DNA from: Bacteroidales bacterium
Lineage (GTDB): Bacteria; Bacteroidota; Bacteroidia; Bacteroidales; Muribaculaceae
NCBI GenBank assembly: GCA_015061085.1
Contig: SUXG01000002.1
Span: 62,001 to 126,000 of the forward strand
Direction: 5' to 3'
DNA length: 64,000 nucleotides
How positions within the stretch are numbered: position 1 is the first letter of the stretch; each line of letters opens with the position of its first letter. The notes beneath the pieces were generated by a model, which was given only the letters and a program-made list of their open reading frames with translations, did no database searches and was not told the origin of the DNA. This document shows positions 1-9,406 of the stretch, in pieces. The position numbers and the translations under genes are program-made.

Positions 1-1
1 A

Positions 2-106
2 AACCAAGCTTATTTTATGCAGATGCAACAGTTAATCAATACCTATGCCAATTTCCGGGATGCACTTGTAATGAATGAACTACAAGGCAATGTCAATAGA
101 GCATGA
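2..106 (+). CDS. C-terminal fragment of an unidentified protein (runs off the left edge)
   Basis: One frame stays open from base 2 to a TGA at 104-106, giving 34 residues (NQAYFMQMQQLINTYANFRD...) with an amphipathic, helix-like composition. It could be the tail of a plus-strand gene converging on the minus-strand gene that ends at 188. It is too short to identify, and an open frame of this length can arise by chance, so confidence is low. I see no clear terminator between 107 and 187. Confidence 0.3.
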   Translation, partial: NQAYFMQMQQLINTYANFRDALVMNELQGNVNRA

Positions 107-187
107 AACATGGAGAGCCTATGAGATATTAGGACCAATTGTTGACAATAACTTAATCTGAGAATTTTTGGAAGTTTCCTTAAGTTT

Positions 188-700
188 TTATTTTGATTGA
201 GGCATGGAAGAACGCAAAGTGCATGAGAGAGGGGTAATTTTCACCATAAAAGGTGTCGCTTGACGACGAGGTTTGATACTGAGATGATAATAGAATGAGT
301 TCTGTTTGTCCCATGTCCTAATATCTATTTTACGAGTCTCTCCCGCAGGAATAGGATATGCGATTCGTTCATATCGTTTGTGCAATTGTAATGAATCAGT
401 GGTTAAATATTCTATTTCTATTGTTACAGACTCCAATAGACAATCAGTCTTATTTGTAATAAAAAAAGACTCTATTTTAGACGATATTGTCTTGTCATAG
501 CCGGAAAATACGATTTGACTAAGTGAATAGCCATGGTTGCAAGTTTCGCATGCGTCTGTCGATACGACGAACGAGCCGTTATTTACAATTATTGAGTCAG
601 ACACTTCGACCTCAATATTTGTCTTTACTCTCTTTGACAATACGCTTGCAGAGTATATTGCCATTAATGCTAATAGGCAGAAGATAACTCGTTTCGTCAT
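188..700 (-). CDS. Small exported hypothetical protein
   Basis: 170 residues. The N-terminus (K/R followed by about 17 hydrophobic residues) is a signal peptide or membrane anchor. The mature part has a CETC motif near residue 51 and then beta-strand-rich sequence; the stretch around residues 75-130, with 'ITNKTDCLLESVTIEIEYL', resembles small Ig-like/FxLYD-type extracytoplasmic domains, but this is only an impression. It is the last gene of the parE-led operon, 6 bp after its neighbour, which also carries a CxTC motif near its N-terminus. I do not recognise the family. Confidence 0.7.
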   Translation of the reverse strand: MTKRVIFCLLALMAIYSASVLSKRVKTNIEVEVSDSIIVNNGSFVVSTDACETCNHGYSLSQIVFSGYDKTISSKIESFFITNKTDCLLESVTIEIEYLTTDSLQLHKRYERIAYPIPAGETRKIDIRTWDKQNSFYYHLSIKPRRQATPFMVKITPLSCTLRSSMPQSK

Positions 701-706
701 AGTTGC

Positions 707-1306
707 TTACAGATAACGTGGTGAATTACGCATCGATCCGTTGCCGTCATAGCTCGGATAGACTTTAATAAATCCTCTTTTTTGAGTTCTCTTAGGATCA
801 GATGTTTGAATTTTTATGATGCGCCAGAAATTGGGTAACAATCCCATGGGATTTATTGTTACGCGATGTTCCTTTTTTGTAAATGTTATCCCATGTCCAT
901 CCTCAATCAGTGTTGCGACGCATTCTTGAGGTTTTGAAAAAATGTTGTTTTGGCAGTTAGTAAACAGCCACATTCGATATTGATCGGCGTCAGGAGTTAT
1001 CGACAGATAGCCTATGATACTTCCGGGGACGATTAATTGGTCTTCTGCTTCTACTGCTATCACTTGATATTGAAATTGTTTGGAGTATTCGACAGCATCA
1101 GAGCATTTCTTTATCCACAATAAAATCTCATCATCGGGAAATGCCCACAGACCTTCAAGTTTGTCGATAGGGCATGTGTCGCAATAAGCCATTACAACAT
1201 TGCGATTTACGCCTTCTATAATTGCAGAATGAGGAATTTTTTCGTTTCCCTTGGGCAATATAAACGTCGTAAACAAGACTATCATCAATCCGGTCAGGCA
1301 TCTCAT
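707..1306 (-). CDS. Exported hypothetical protein with CxTC motif
   Basis: 199 residues with a short signal peptide ending near residue 18. A CDTC motif lies near residue 42. The rest is mixed alpha/beta with no domain I can name. It sits 12 bp downstream of the DUF3078 gene and 6 bp upstream of the next small exported protein, so all are probably co-transcribed. The two small proteins could be a functional pair of envelope proteins; that is inferred only from adjacency, similar export signals and the shared CxTC motif. Confidence 0.7.
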   Translation of the reverse strand: MRCLTGLMIVLFTTFILPKGNEKIPHSAIIEGVNRNVVMAYCDTCPIDKLEGLWAFPDDEILLWIKKCSDAVEYSKQFQYQVIAVEAEDQLIVPGSIIGYLSITPDADQYRMWLFTNCQNNIFSKPQECVATLIEDGHGITFTKKEHRVTINPMGLLPNFWRIIKIQTSDPKRTQKRGFIKVYPSYDGNGSMRNSPRYL

Positions 1307-1318
1307 GGTTAAAAGTTA

Positions 1319-2782
1319 TTATATTTTTGTAGAAAATTTGTATTGGAAGCCGAAGCTGAGAATTTCTTTAAGCATCCAATGCTTCCAATGTTCATTGAGC
1401 TCAGAGCTTGAGTCATAGCGTAAATGCACATAAATCTGTGTGCTTAAGAACTTGTTGATGCTGAACGAAAGTGTGTTTTCCCAGTCTCCTGTCAAGTTTT
1501 TGTAGTTGGAGAAAATGAAAAGTCGCGAACGATAATTGATGTTCTTGGCAATATTCCAATCCATGGTAAACTCGGCATTGCTACCAATTTCGCTTGTCAT
1601 CTTCTTGCCTGATTCGATATTGAATTGAGTAGGATCAACGTTGGAGTCAATACATGTTTTCAGATTGTATGAAATAGGAGCAATAGAAGCATTAAACTTC
1701 AACGATTTGCTATTGTTCGTTGTGTTGTAGGTCATACCGAGACCGAGGTTCAAATCCGATGGTGAAAGGAATGAGGCTATCCTTGTCGTCGAATTTTGTG
1801 GATAGGTGTTTAGTAATTGTGTTTTAAATTGTGCTGTAAAGCTGTAGAACCATTTTTTGAAAGCTTTTACGCCGGCTTTTATATTCCATTGGAAAAGGTC
1901 TTCTGATATTGAATATTTGTGAACCTCATCTTGTGGCGTAGAGTATAGACCTAATTTATACTGAACGTTGTTTTCAAATAGCAGATTAGGATGATAGACT
2001 TCATTAAGCTTTACATTCCAGAGAAAATTAGCCAATAGTGAAAGATTATTGTTTCCTCCTTGATACCAGTTTGGCGATAGATAGGCTTGAGAAAACTGCA
2101 CCGAGCCATCAACGACATGAAGCCAATGCGTCTTTTTTATTTCAATCACTTGAATGGTGATTTCGGGCTCTATGTCGGTTGGAATATCGGTGATTTCTTT
2201 AAGTTTGACATCTTCCAATTTTTTAAACTCAGGTAATGTCCAAGCCAAGACTACATCACTATTCGGATGATTGATGATATAGTCATATCTGAGGTTGGAA
2301 TAAAAGTAATAGTTTTTGCTGATGTCCATCTTGTCGATATAATTGTCGGCAGATTTTTTTCCATCCGGCATCGCACAGCGAAGACGTGACGTCGCATAAT
2401 CACTTTTAATCTCCTCTTCAAGTGAAGTCGTTCTTGTCGGTTGATAGTTCGACATTATCAATGGCAAGCGCAACATCGTTTCGCTGAATTTGTTCGGTTT
2501 GTATTTTGGAAGAGAGTCTTTTATCTTTCTGATATTTTGTGCGATAATAGTGTCCAATGGTATCTCCACCACCACTTCCTCTTTTGCTACGCTATCGACA
2601 TTTGTGTCGATAACAGCTATACTATCGAGAGAAATATTTATATAAGCAGAATCCGATGTCGCAACAGCATTTTCTTTTGCAGCAATTTCTATTTGATTAG
2701 CCTCCGTCAGAGATTGCGATTGTGCAGTCAGTGTAATACACAAAATAACAACGGCTGCCAATGAGATGAACATTCGTTTCAT
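1319..2782 (-). CDS. DUF3078-type outer-membrane-associated protein
   Basis: 487 residues. Residues 1-20 are a signal peptide ending AQSQ. About 180 residues of charged sequence follow, then a beta-rich C-terminal half starting near 'WLHVVDGSVQFSQAYLSPNW' with the pattern 'NWYQGGNNNLSLLANFLW', which I recognise from the DUF3078 family of Bacteroidetes. Alternating polar/aromatic strands to the C-terminus suggest a small beta-barrel. Molecular function of the family is not known to me. Lies 7 bp after the S41 protease gene in the same operon. Confidence 0.78.
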   Translation of the reverse strand: MKRMFISLAAVVILCITLTAQSQSLTEANQIEIAAKENAVATSDSAYINISLDSIAVIDTNVDSVAKEEVVVEIPLDTIIAQNIRKIKDSLPKYKPNKFSETMLRLPLIMSNYQPTRTTSLEEEIKSDYATSRLRCAMPDGKKSADNYIDKMDISKNYYFYSNLRYDYIINHPNSDVVLAWTLPEFKKLEDVKLKEITDIPTDIEPEITIQVIEIKKTHWLHVVDGSVQFSQAYLSPNWYQGGNNNLSLLANFLWNVKLNEVYHPNLLFENNVQYKLGLYSTPQDEVHKYSISEDLFQWNIKAGVKAFKKWFYSFTAQFKTQLLNTYPQNSTTRIASFLSPSDLNLGLGMTYNTTNNSKSLKFNASIAPISYNLKTCIDSNVDPTQFNIESGKKMTSEIGSNAEFTMDWNIAKNINYRSRLFIFSNYKNLTGDWENTLSFSINKFLSTQIYVHLRYDSSSELNEHWKHWMLKEILSFGFQYKFSTKI

Positions 2783-2789
2783 AATCTTC

Positions 2790-4400
2790 CTATTGTTTTG
2801 GGGTTAACAAATCATCATATTCCGGAGAATGTATTAATCTCAATGCTTCTTTGAATATCGGGTCATGTCGATTGTAAACTTTGAAATAAGTTGCATTCTC
2901 AAAGATGTCACGACCAATCAAAGCCTTAAGGATCATGGCAAATAATGGTTTTGACTTCATGAATTGCTCTTCATTGTATTCAACCTTTTCGGTATTTGCC
3001 ATCTCGACTAATTCGTTAATCATTTCGTCTGTGACCATAAATCCTTCGACATATTGAGTGTCGGTTTTAAATGTCTTTTTGAGTTGCTTGCGATTAGCAT
3101 CGACATATTTAATGGCATACTGATTTATCAAACCTTTAGCCATGACGTTACGGTAGTATTTGGTGTATTCTGTAGTGTCAAGAGCTACGAATTTATCAGC
3201 TGAAATACCACCTCCTCCGTAAATCGGGCGCTTGTTGATAAGAGTCTCCACTCTCAATGAGTCATTGTAGTGAATACTGTCTTTGTGCATCAATTCTCCT
3301 CTGTCGAGTCGGTTTTGAATATCTTTGTCGTAGCCTTTTTTATCTCCTTTTTCGTATGGGCGTTGAATATCCCTGCCTGTCGGGGTATAATAGTGTGCAA
3401 TGGTCAATCTTATCATAGAGCCATCAGGGAATGGGAATGGACGTTGCACAAGACCTTTGCCGTAGGTTCTGCGACCGACAATCAAACCACGATCCCAATC
3501 TTGAATTGCTCCGGCTGTAATTTCTGAAGCTGATGCTGAATACTGATTGACCATGACGATAAGACGTCCGTCGGCAAATAGAGGCTTACGTTCGCTCGGA
3601 TTGGAATATGCTTCTTGACGCTTAGATGCACGGCCTTCGGTATAGACTACCAATTTTTCCGGTTCGATTAATTCGCTGACAAGTTCAATCGCTGCATTAA
3701 GATAGCCACCACCATTGTCAGTGAGGTCAAGAATAAGACTCTCAAGGCCTTCCTTTTTTAGTTTTTTGAATGCTTCAATAAACTCATTGGGGGTGTCCAT
3801 GGCAAATTTGTTGATTCTTATATAGCCTGTCGTTTCGTCCACCATGTATGCGGCATCTACGCTATGGATAGGTATGTCGGCGCGAGTGATTTTAAAATCA
3901 ATAGTGTCAGCCGGTTGCCCTGCTTGGCGACGCAATATTTTGACATCTACTTTGGTCCCTTTTTTGCCTCGCAACATTTTCATTATCTGCGAGTTTTTCA
4001 TCTTGACGCCGGCTATTATTGTGTCGTTGACGGCAATGATTCTATCGCCGGCGAGCACTCCGACTCTTTCTGACGGTCCGCCTGCCACTGTCTGAATGAC
4101 ATAAAGCGTATCTTTGTTCATATTGAACGAGATGCCGACGCCGCTAAACTTGCCTTGCAACGGTTCGTTCAGCTCGCGTGTCTCATCTGCTGTGCTGTAG
4201 CTTGAATGAGGATCCAACTCGTTGAGCATGCCTCGGATAGCATCTTCCACAAGTTTGTCCTCATTGACCGTATCCACGTAATACATAGCGACAGCTTGCT
4301 CTGCTGCGCGTAGTTTCTGATTGGGTGTGAATTTCGTAAATTGTGCATAGACTATTGTTGCAACTATGGCAAGAACAAAAATTATAAATAGTTTTTTCAT
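2790..4400 (-). CDS. S41 family C-terminal processing protease (CtpA-like)
   Basis: Periplasmic serine protease of about 536 residues. I place the start at the ATG at 4398-4400 because it opens directly into a signal peptide (MKKLFIIFVLAIVATIVYAQ); an upstream in-frame start would add 19 non-signal residues and overlap coaD. A PDZ domain (about 85-175, with 'GKFSGVGISF') precedes the S41 core. The catalytic serine lies in 'YSASASEITAGA' (about residue 288) and the lysine in 'YGKGLVQ' (about 315). The C-terminal 150 residues are a family extension. It lies 53 bp after coaD in the parE operon. Confidence 0.93.
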   Translation of the reverse strand: MKKLFIIFVLAIVATIVYAQFTKFTPNQKLRAAEQAVAMYYVDTVNEDKLVEDAIRGMLNELDPHSSYSTADETRELNEPLQGKFSGVGISFNMNKDTLYVIQTVAGGPSERVGVLAGDRIIAVNDTIIAGVKMKNSQIMKMLRGKKGTKVDVKILRRQAGQPADTIDFKITRADIPIHSVDAAYMVDETTGYIRINKFAMDTPNEFIEAFKKLKKEGLESLILDLTDNGGGYLNAAIELVSELIEPEKLVVYTEGRASKRQEAYSNPSERKPLFADGRLIVMVNQYSASASEITAGAIQDWDRGLIVGRRTYGKGLVQRPFPFPDGSMIRLTIAHYYTPTGRDIQRPYEKGDKKGYDKDIQNRLDRGELMHKDSIHYNDSLRVETLINKRPIYGGGGISADKFVALDTTEYTKYYRNVMAKGLINQYAIKYVDANRKQLKKTFKTDTQYVEGFMVTDEMINELVEMANTEKVEYNEEQFMKSKPLFAMILKALIGRDIFENATYFKVYNRHDPIFKEALRLIHSPEYDDLLTPKQ

Positions 4401-4453
4401 CTGATGATATTCTAAATTGTTGCTATGATTCAATAAATCGTATATTTGTTTTC

Positions 4454-4894
4454 TCAAGGAAGAAAATCTGCGACATCATAGTTGTTGTGTTGCAATTCTC
4501 TAACCATTGAGCTTGATACGTATGAATGTTCAGGGAGGGTAAACAAAATAATTGTCTCTATTTCAGAAATTTTTCGATTGACATCGGCAAGATTCCTTTC
4601 ATATTCAAAATCGCTATATGAGCGTGCTCCTCGCAAAATGAATTTTGCTCCATGTTTTTTTGCAAACTCGATTGTCAGTCCGGAGTAAGACATTACTTCG
4701 ACCATTGGATTGTCGGCATATAGTCGGCTGATAGCTTCTATTCTGTCGTTCAGCGAATTGCTGCTCTGCTTATGCTCATTGTAGCCGATAGCTATGATTA
4801 TCTTGTCGAATAAGCCCAAACCTCGTTCTACTATCGATGAGTGCCCTATCGTAAACGGGTCGAATGAACCCGGAAAAACTGCTATGCGTTCCAT
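4454..4894 (-). CDS. coaD: Phosphopantetheine adenylyltransferase
   Basis: Catalyses the fourth step of coenzyme A synthesis, adenylating 4'-phosphopantetheine. 146 residues starting MERIAVFPGSFDPFTIGH, with the nucleotidyltransferase TxGH motif and a C-terminal SSSMVREL segment matching the ISSTxxR motif. The ATG at 4892-4894 gives the family-typical N-terminus; a longer frame adds nine unlikely residues overlapping parE. It begins 1 bp after the parE stop codon, which suggests translational coupling. Confidence 0.96.
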   Translation of the reverse strand: MERIAVFPGSFDPFTIGHSSIVERGLGLFDKIIIAIGYNEHKQSSNSLNDRIEAISRLYADNPMVEVMSYSGLTIEFAKKHGAKFILRGARSYSDFEYERNLADVNRKISEIETIILFTLPEHSYVSSSMVRELQHNNYDVADFLP

Positions 4895-4895
4895 G

Positions 4896-6851
4896 TTATG
4901 AAATTTCTGTATCATCTTCAACTACAAGATTATCGATAATAAATCCTTGTCGAGTCATAGTGTTCTTACCCATGTAGAACTCCAATAATTTCTCTACATT
5001 GTCGTCTTTCTTTAATTTTACAGGGTCAAGACGAATTTCAGGACCGATGAAATCCTTAAATTCATCAGGGTTGATTTCTCCAAGACCTTTAAATCGTGTG
5101 ATTTCGGCATTGTTGCCAAGACGCTCAATGGCTGCTATTCGCTCTTCATCGGTGTAGCAATAGAATGTGTCTTTTTCGGTATCATCCGATTCTGCTTTCT
5201 TCTTTTTTGACCCTCTGGCTTTTACCAATTTTTTATTTCTTACGCGGAACAACGGCGTTTGTAAAATATAAACATGGCCTTTCTTTACCAAATCGGGGAA
5301 GAATGTCAAGAAGAATGTCAGAACCAGCAGACGTATGTGCATACCATCGACATCGGCATCGGTGGCAATAATGATTTTATTATATCTTAATCCTTCAAGT
5401 CCGTCTTCAATATTCAAGGCTGCTTGTAGCAAATTGAACTCCTCGTTTTTATATATGATTTCTTGTGTCAAGCCGTATGTATTCAAAGGTTTTCCTCGCA
5501 AAGAAAATACTGCTTGTGTCTGAGCATCACGCACCTTTGTGATTGTTCCTGAAGCAGAATCACCCTCGGTTACAAAAATAGCTGTCTGCTCGCGTAAATC
5601 CTCTTTTGCCGACGACTTCAATGTGTCGTTGTAGTGAATGTTGCAGTCGCGCAATTTGCGATTGTGCAGACTGGCTGTCTTTGCGCGTTCGCGTGCCAAT
5701 TTGGTCACGCCCGCCATCGCTTTGCGCTCTTTTTCGCTACGTTGGATTTTCTTAAGCATAATCTCCGTAGTGTCCGGATTCTTATGCAGATAGTTGTCAA
5801 GCTCAAGCTTGATGAAATCACCGATGAATTTGTTAATCGTAATCGGGCTGTCGGGAGCAATCTCTTTGCTTCCAAGCTTGGTCTTTGTCTGCGACTCAAA
5901 CACAGGCTCTTGTATTCGCACACTGATAGCAGCCACCATACCATTTCGGATGTCAGAATACTCGAAGCCTTTTCCGAAGTGCTCTTTTATTGTGCGGGAG
6001 ACTGCCTCACGAAATGCTGTCAAGTGAGTGCCACCCTGAGTTGTGTGCTGTCCATTGACGAAAGAGTAATACTCTTCGCCGTATTGCTCTGTGTGGGTGA
6101 GTACAAATTCGATGTCATCGCCTTTTATGTGCAGAATAGGATATAACGGATCTGCGGTCATGTTTTCCTTTAAAAGGTCTAAAAGCCCATGACGAGATAT
6201 GTAGCGTTTGCCGTTAAAAAAGATTGCCAACCCGGAATTGAGATAAGTATAATTATTGACCATTGTTTCCACAAAGTCAAGATTGTACTTATACTCCCTG
6301 AAAAGTGAGTTATCAGGTACAAAACGCACCATCGTTCCGTTTGGCTCGGTGGTAGGCAAAATCGATGTGTGCTCAACGAGATTTCCTCGTTCAAACACTA
6401 CTTTTACACATTCGCCGTCGCGATGGCTGACCACTTCACAATATGTCGATAATGCATTGACAGCCTTAAGACCGACGCCATTAAGACCAACCGACTTCTT
6501 AAAGTTCTTATCGTCAAACTTACCTCCGGTGTTGATTTCAGACGCGACATCTTTTACTTTGCCCAACGGAATTCCTCGTCCGTAGTCACGAACCATAACC
6601 TCTCCATCTTCGCTAATAGTAATGTCGATCTGTTTACCGACACCCATATTAAATTCGTCGATAGAGTTGTCGATTACCTCTTTTATCAACACATATATAC
6701 CGTCCTCGGCATGTGAGCCATCGCCTAATTTCCCGATATACATACCCGGACGGCGACGAATATGTTCGTTCCATTCAAGAGTCTGAATAGCACTGTCATC
6801 ATAGCTTGACAACACTGTAGAATCTTGTGTTATATCTTCGTTTTCTGCCAT
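4896..6851 (-). CDS. parE: DNA topoisomerase IV subunit B (type IIA ATPase/toprim subunit)
   Basis: ATP-hydrolysing subunit that partners ParC in decatenating chromosomes. About 651 residues: GHKL ATPase with '[10 protein letters not shown]' and 'GRGIPLG', transducer domain, then toprim with 'EGDSASG' and '[10 protein letters not shown]'. The shorter C-terminal region and sequence style fit Bacteroidetes ParE better than GyrB, but the two are paralogues. Start taken at the ATG at 6849-6851; an in-frame TTG lies 12 bp upstream. parC is not adjacent. First gene of a minus-strand operon running to 188. Confidence 0.88.
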   Translation of the reverse strand: MAENEDITQDSTVLSSYDDSAIQTLEWNEHIRRRPGMYIGKLGDGSHAEDGIYVLIKEVIDNSIDEFNMGVGKQIDITISEDGEVMVRDYGRGIPLGKVKDVASEINTGGKFDDKNFKKSVGLNGVGLKAVNALSTYCEVVSHRDGECVKVVFERGNLVEHTSILPTTEPNGTMVRFVPDNSLFREYKYNLDFVETMVNNYTYLNSGLAIFFNGKRYISRHGLLDLLKENMTADPLYPILHIKGDDIEFVLTHTEQYGEEYYSFVNGQHTTQGGTHLTAFREAVSRTIKEHFGKGFEYSDIRNGMVAAISVRIQEPVFESQTKTKLGSKEIAPDSPITINKFIGDFIKLELDNYLHKNPDTTEIMLKKIQRSEKERKAMAGVTKLARERAKTASLHNRKLRDCNIHYNDTLKSSAKEDLREQTAIFVTEGDSASGTITKVRDAQTQAVFSLRGKPLNTYGLTQEIIYKNEEFNLLQAALNIEDGLEGLRYNKIIIATDADVDGMHIRLLVLTFFLTFFPDLVKKGHVYILQTPLFRVRNKKLVKARGSKKKKAESDDTEKDTFYCYTDEERIAAIERLGNNAEITRFKGLGEINPDEFKDFIGPEIRLDPVKLKKDDNVEKLLEFYMGKNTMTRQGFIIDNLVVEDDTEIS

Positions 6852-6963
6852 ATTTCTTTCCAAAACTGGGTAGCTTTATAAATTATATAAATCTCAGAGA
6901 GATAAAAAAATGCTTATTGAATAGAAGCATTTAATTATGCTCTTTCTGTGCAAACTTCGCTTG

Positions 6964-6994
6964 CGAAGTTACAAAAAAAATAGATAACTTGCAA
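6964..6994 (-). promoter_or_regulatory. Putative promoter for the parE operon
   Basis: On the minus strand, TTG (complement of 6992-6994) and TAACTTCG (complement of 6964-6971) are 20 bp apart, matching the Bacteroidetes -33/-7 layout with one mismatch in the -7 box (TTCG for TTTG). About 110 bp upstream of the parE start. Confidence 0.4.
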
Positions 6995-7340
6995 CACCTT
7001 TTGCCTCTCGGAGGCTGGGAGTTGGGAAAATTATCTGTCGTTTTAATAAATCGGAACGATAGCGGCAATAAAGAAAAATGGGGAATTTCACAATTCTCCA
7101 CTCTTTCCGTCCTACAGAAGGACTAACTAATTAACCTAATATCAACATTTACTAACCAAATAATCATTATGAAATTCAGTTCTATGCTATTATAACTACT
7201 TTCCTGAAAAAGAGTTCAATACTCATTGTTAAATTTTCTTACGGGGATTAATGGAAGTTTCCTTATTTCAATAAAACAGGTCCAAATTGAGATAGCCGAA
7301 AATCTCCCTCCTTAGGGTAAATCTGCGATAATCCTTCCGT
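6995..7340. other. Intergenic region with an 8-codon start-like remnant
   Basis: The spacer between pgeF and the parE operon holds no convincing gene. A short hairpin (GTCCT/AGGAC, 7119-7133) and an ATG at 7169 are visible. The ATG follows leader-like sequence of Bacteroidetes style (ACTAACCAAATAATCATT) but terminates after eight codons (MKFSSMLL), as if a gene was deleted behind its start. No terminator for pgeF is evident. Confidence 0.4.
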
Positions 7341-8204
7341 CTATGGGTGGAGGGAGATGGCGGTGATGAGACGGTCGGGTGTTCCGGGGTCTCGGCGCCA
7401 ACTGTGGAATACGGGGATTTTGTTTTCGCTTGTTGTCGGTCGGTTAGGGGTGTTATTGCCAAGTGAATTTGCAGTTTCAAAGGTGCATTGATCAATGGTG
7501 TTGCGAAGAAAGTCATTATCTTCTGATATTGAGTTGAATGTGTGGCGGGTGCATGGTGATGAGGTGTTGATGTTAAGGGATGCTAAACCTTTGTTAATCA
7601 TGCGTTTGAAGTTTGCTTTGATAAGGTCGAGGTGTGGCTTTGCTTCAGCAAATTTGTGTTTGGTCAGAGGGTCGATGATGTCGTCGTAAGTGATGCAATC
7701 GGCAAATCCGGCATCGATGAATTGTTGCGCAAGAGCAAAATCTATCTCATAGCATTGGCGACAAATCGAAGGACCGAAGCAGGCAAATATATTAGTAGGG
7801 TCAGAGCCTTTATCGATAAGCATATCAATGGCATTATCAACTATGCCGTTGATTGTTCCTTTCCACCCGGCATGAATGGCAGCGACAGCCTTAATGTCAT
7901 CGGCATAAAGCAATATCGGTACGCAGTCGGCAGTGCGAACTCCGATAGCAATGTTCGGCGCGTCGGTGATGAGTGCGTCAGTGTCAGGAAGAATTTCTGA
8001 CGGCTTCCCGTCGGGGCTTTCAATAGCTATTTTATCGCTAATCCACACGACATTAGAGGTGTGTGTCTGCATCGGCATTATGAGTTTCTGCCTTTTGCAG
8101 AAATCGACTTCCTGCAGTGGTACGCACGAAGAAAAAGCTGCATCCACATTTTTATGCAGATGCAGTTTGTTCCATATTTTTGATGAATGCTTTGCTGCTA
8201 TCAT
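7341..8204 (-). CDS. pgeF: Laccase-domain protein, peptidoglycan editing factor family (YfiH/PgeF)
   Basis: 287 residues. The family removes wrongly incorporated amino acids from peptidoglycan precursors in E. coli and also has purine nucleoside phosphorylase activity in some members. Visible motifs: 'GVRTADCVPILLY', 'HAGWKGTINGIV' and 'CFGPSICRQCYEI', supplying the His/Cys metal site. The C-terminal segment is longer than usual: two CT-containing stretches lie before the 'SWRRD...DR' end. Start chosen at the ATG at 8202-8204, which overlaps the obg stop codon as TAATG, implying translational coupling. Confidence 0.9.
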   Translation of the reverse strand: MIAAKHSSKIWNKLHLHKNVDAAFSSCVPLQEVDFCKRQKLIMPMQTHTSNVVWISDKIAIESPDGKPSEILPDTDALITDAPNIAIGVRTADCVPILLYADDIKAVAAIHAGWKGTINGIVDNAIDMLIDKGSDPTNIFACFGPSICRQCYEIDFALAQQFIDAGFADCITYDDIIDPLTKHKFAEAKPHLDLIKANFKRMINKGLASLNINTSSPCTRHTFNSISEDNDFLRNTIDQCTFETANSLGNNTPNRPTTSENKIPVFHSWRRDPGTPDRLITAISLHP

Positions 8205-9379
8205 TATCTGTCCGGATTGACTGATGATTCTTCTTCCCAGAATTCGTCGTTCCAATCTTCGTCTGTCAACAACAAGTCCTCATCGTCATCGATAGGCTCC
8301 GGCTCGAAAATGAAGTCGTCTTCTTCTTCGACACGATGACGAATATCAAGCGGACGATGAGTAATAGTAGAGACGATTTTATTGTTTTCGTCGTTGATTT
8401 CACGCCAAAGCAAATCTTTGAGCTCAGTGAGACCGAATCCTGTCACAGAAGAAATGAAAACTGTCTGAACGCCTTCCGGCAACTCATTCATCATCTCTTC
8501 TCTTAATTCATCATCAAGCATATCCGACTTTGTAATTGCGAGAATACGGCTTTTGTCCATTAACTCTGGGTTAAATTCGCGCAATTCGTTGAGCAGAATT
8601 TCGTAGTCCTTCTTGATGTCGTTAGTGTCAGCCGGAATCATAAATAGGAGCACAGCATTGCGCTCGATGTGTCGCAAGAAGCGCAGACCGAGACCTTTTC
8701 CTTCGCTTGCTCCTTCGATGATGCCCGGTATGTCAGCCATCGTGAAGGATCTGCCGTCGCGATATTGCACGATGCCGAGACTTGGCTCCATAGTAGTGAA
8801 CGGATAGTCTGCGATTTTTGGGCGAGCAGCAGAGATAGACGATAGGAGAGTGGATTTTCCGGCATTAGGGAAGCCTACAAGACCGACGTCGCCAAGCAGT
8901 TTCAATTCGAGTACGACAGCTTTTTCGATTGCCGGTTCACCCGGTTGGGCATAGCGTGGTGCTTGATTTGTCGGAGTTGCAAAATGGCAATTGCCAAGAC
9001 CTCCTTTCCCTCCTCTCAATAGTTTTATCTCTTGATTGTCTTCTGTTACCTCACAAAGAAATTCACCTGTCTCAGCGTCAAAGACTGTTGTGCCAATTGG
9101 CACTTCGATGATGCGGTCCTCGCCGTCTTTGCCGAACGAACGATTCGCACCTCCGCTTTGTCCGTCGGTAGCAAAAATATGTCGTTGATAGCGCAGGTGC
9201 AGCAAAGTCCAAATGTTGCGATTGCCATGAAGGATGATGTGACCACCACGACCACCGTCGCCACCGTCAGGACCACCTTTAGGCACATATTTGGCTCTGT
9301 GATAGTGGCGAGAGCCAGCACCACCTTTGCCTGAGCGACAAAGTATTTTTACGTAATCAATGAAATTCGATTCTGCCAT
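8204..9379 (-). CDS. obg: GTPase Obg/CgtA, ribosome-associated
   Basis: 391 residues. The glycine-rich Obg fold occupies residues 1-160 ('[12 protein letters not shown]'), followed by the GTPase domain with G1 'GFPNAGKS' (169-176), G3 'DIPGI' (216-220) and a TKSD-type G4. A strongly acidic C-terminal tail of about 45 residues replaces a folded OCT domain, as is common in Bacteroidetes. Obg acts in 50S subunit maturation and stress signalling. The next gene, pgeF, starts within its stop codon. Confidence 0.96.
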   Translation of the reverse strand: MAESNFIDYVKILCRSGKGGAGSRHYHRAKYVPKGGPDGGDGGRGGHIILHGNRNIWTLLHLRYQRHIFATDGQSGGANRSFGKDGEDRIIEVPIGTTVFDAETGEFLCEVTEDNQEIKLLRGGKGGLGNCHFATPTNQAPRYAQPGEPAIEKAVVLELKLLGDVGLVGFPNAGKSTLLSSISAARPKIADYPFTTMEPSLGIVQYRDGRSFTMADIPGIIEGASEGKGLGLRFLRHIERNAVLLFMIPADTNDIKKDYEILLNELREFNPELMDKSRILAITKSDMLDDELREEMMNELPEGVQTVFISSVTGFGLTELKDLLWREINDENNKIVSTITHRPLDIRHRVEEEDDFIFEPEPIDDDEDLLLTDEDWNDEFWEEESSVNPDR

Positions 9380-9406
9380 TTGCTTGTAGTTTTTTAGTGT
9401 TTCAAC

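Noticed and set aside
5634-6146. Plus-strand frame of 170 codons opposite parE
   Set aside because: It is antisense to a well-supported gene and has Cys/Phe-rich non-protein-like composition.
168-7266. Shared 14-mer TGGAAGTTTCCTTA at about 170 and 7252
   Set aside because: A single short AT-rich match without flanking similarity is expected by chance or common leader composition.
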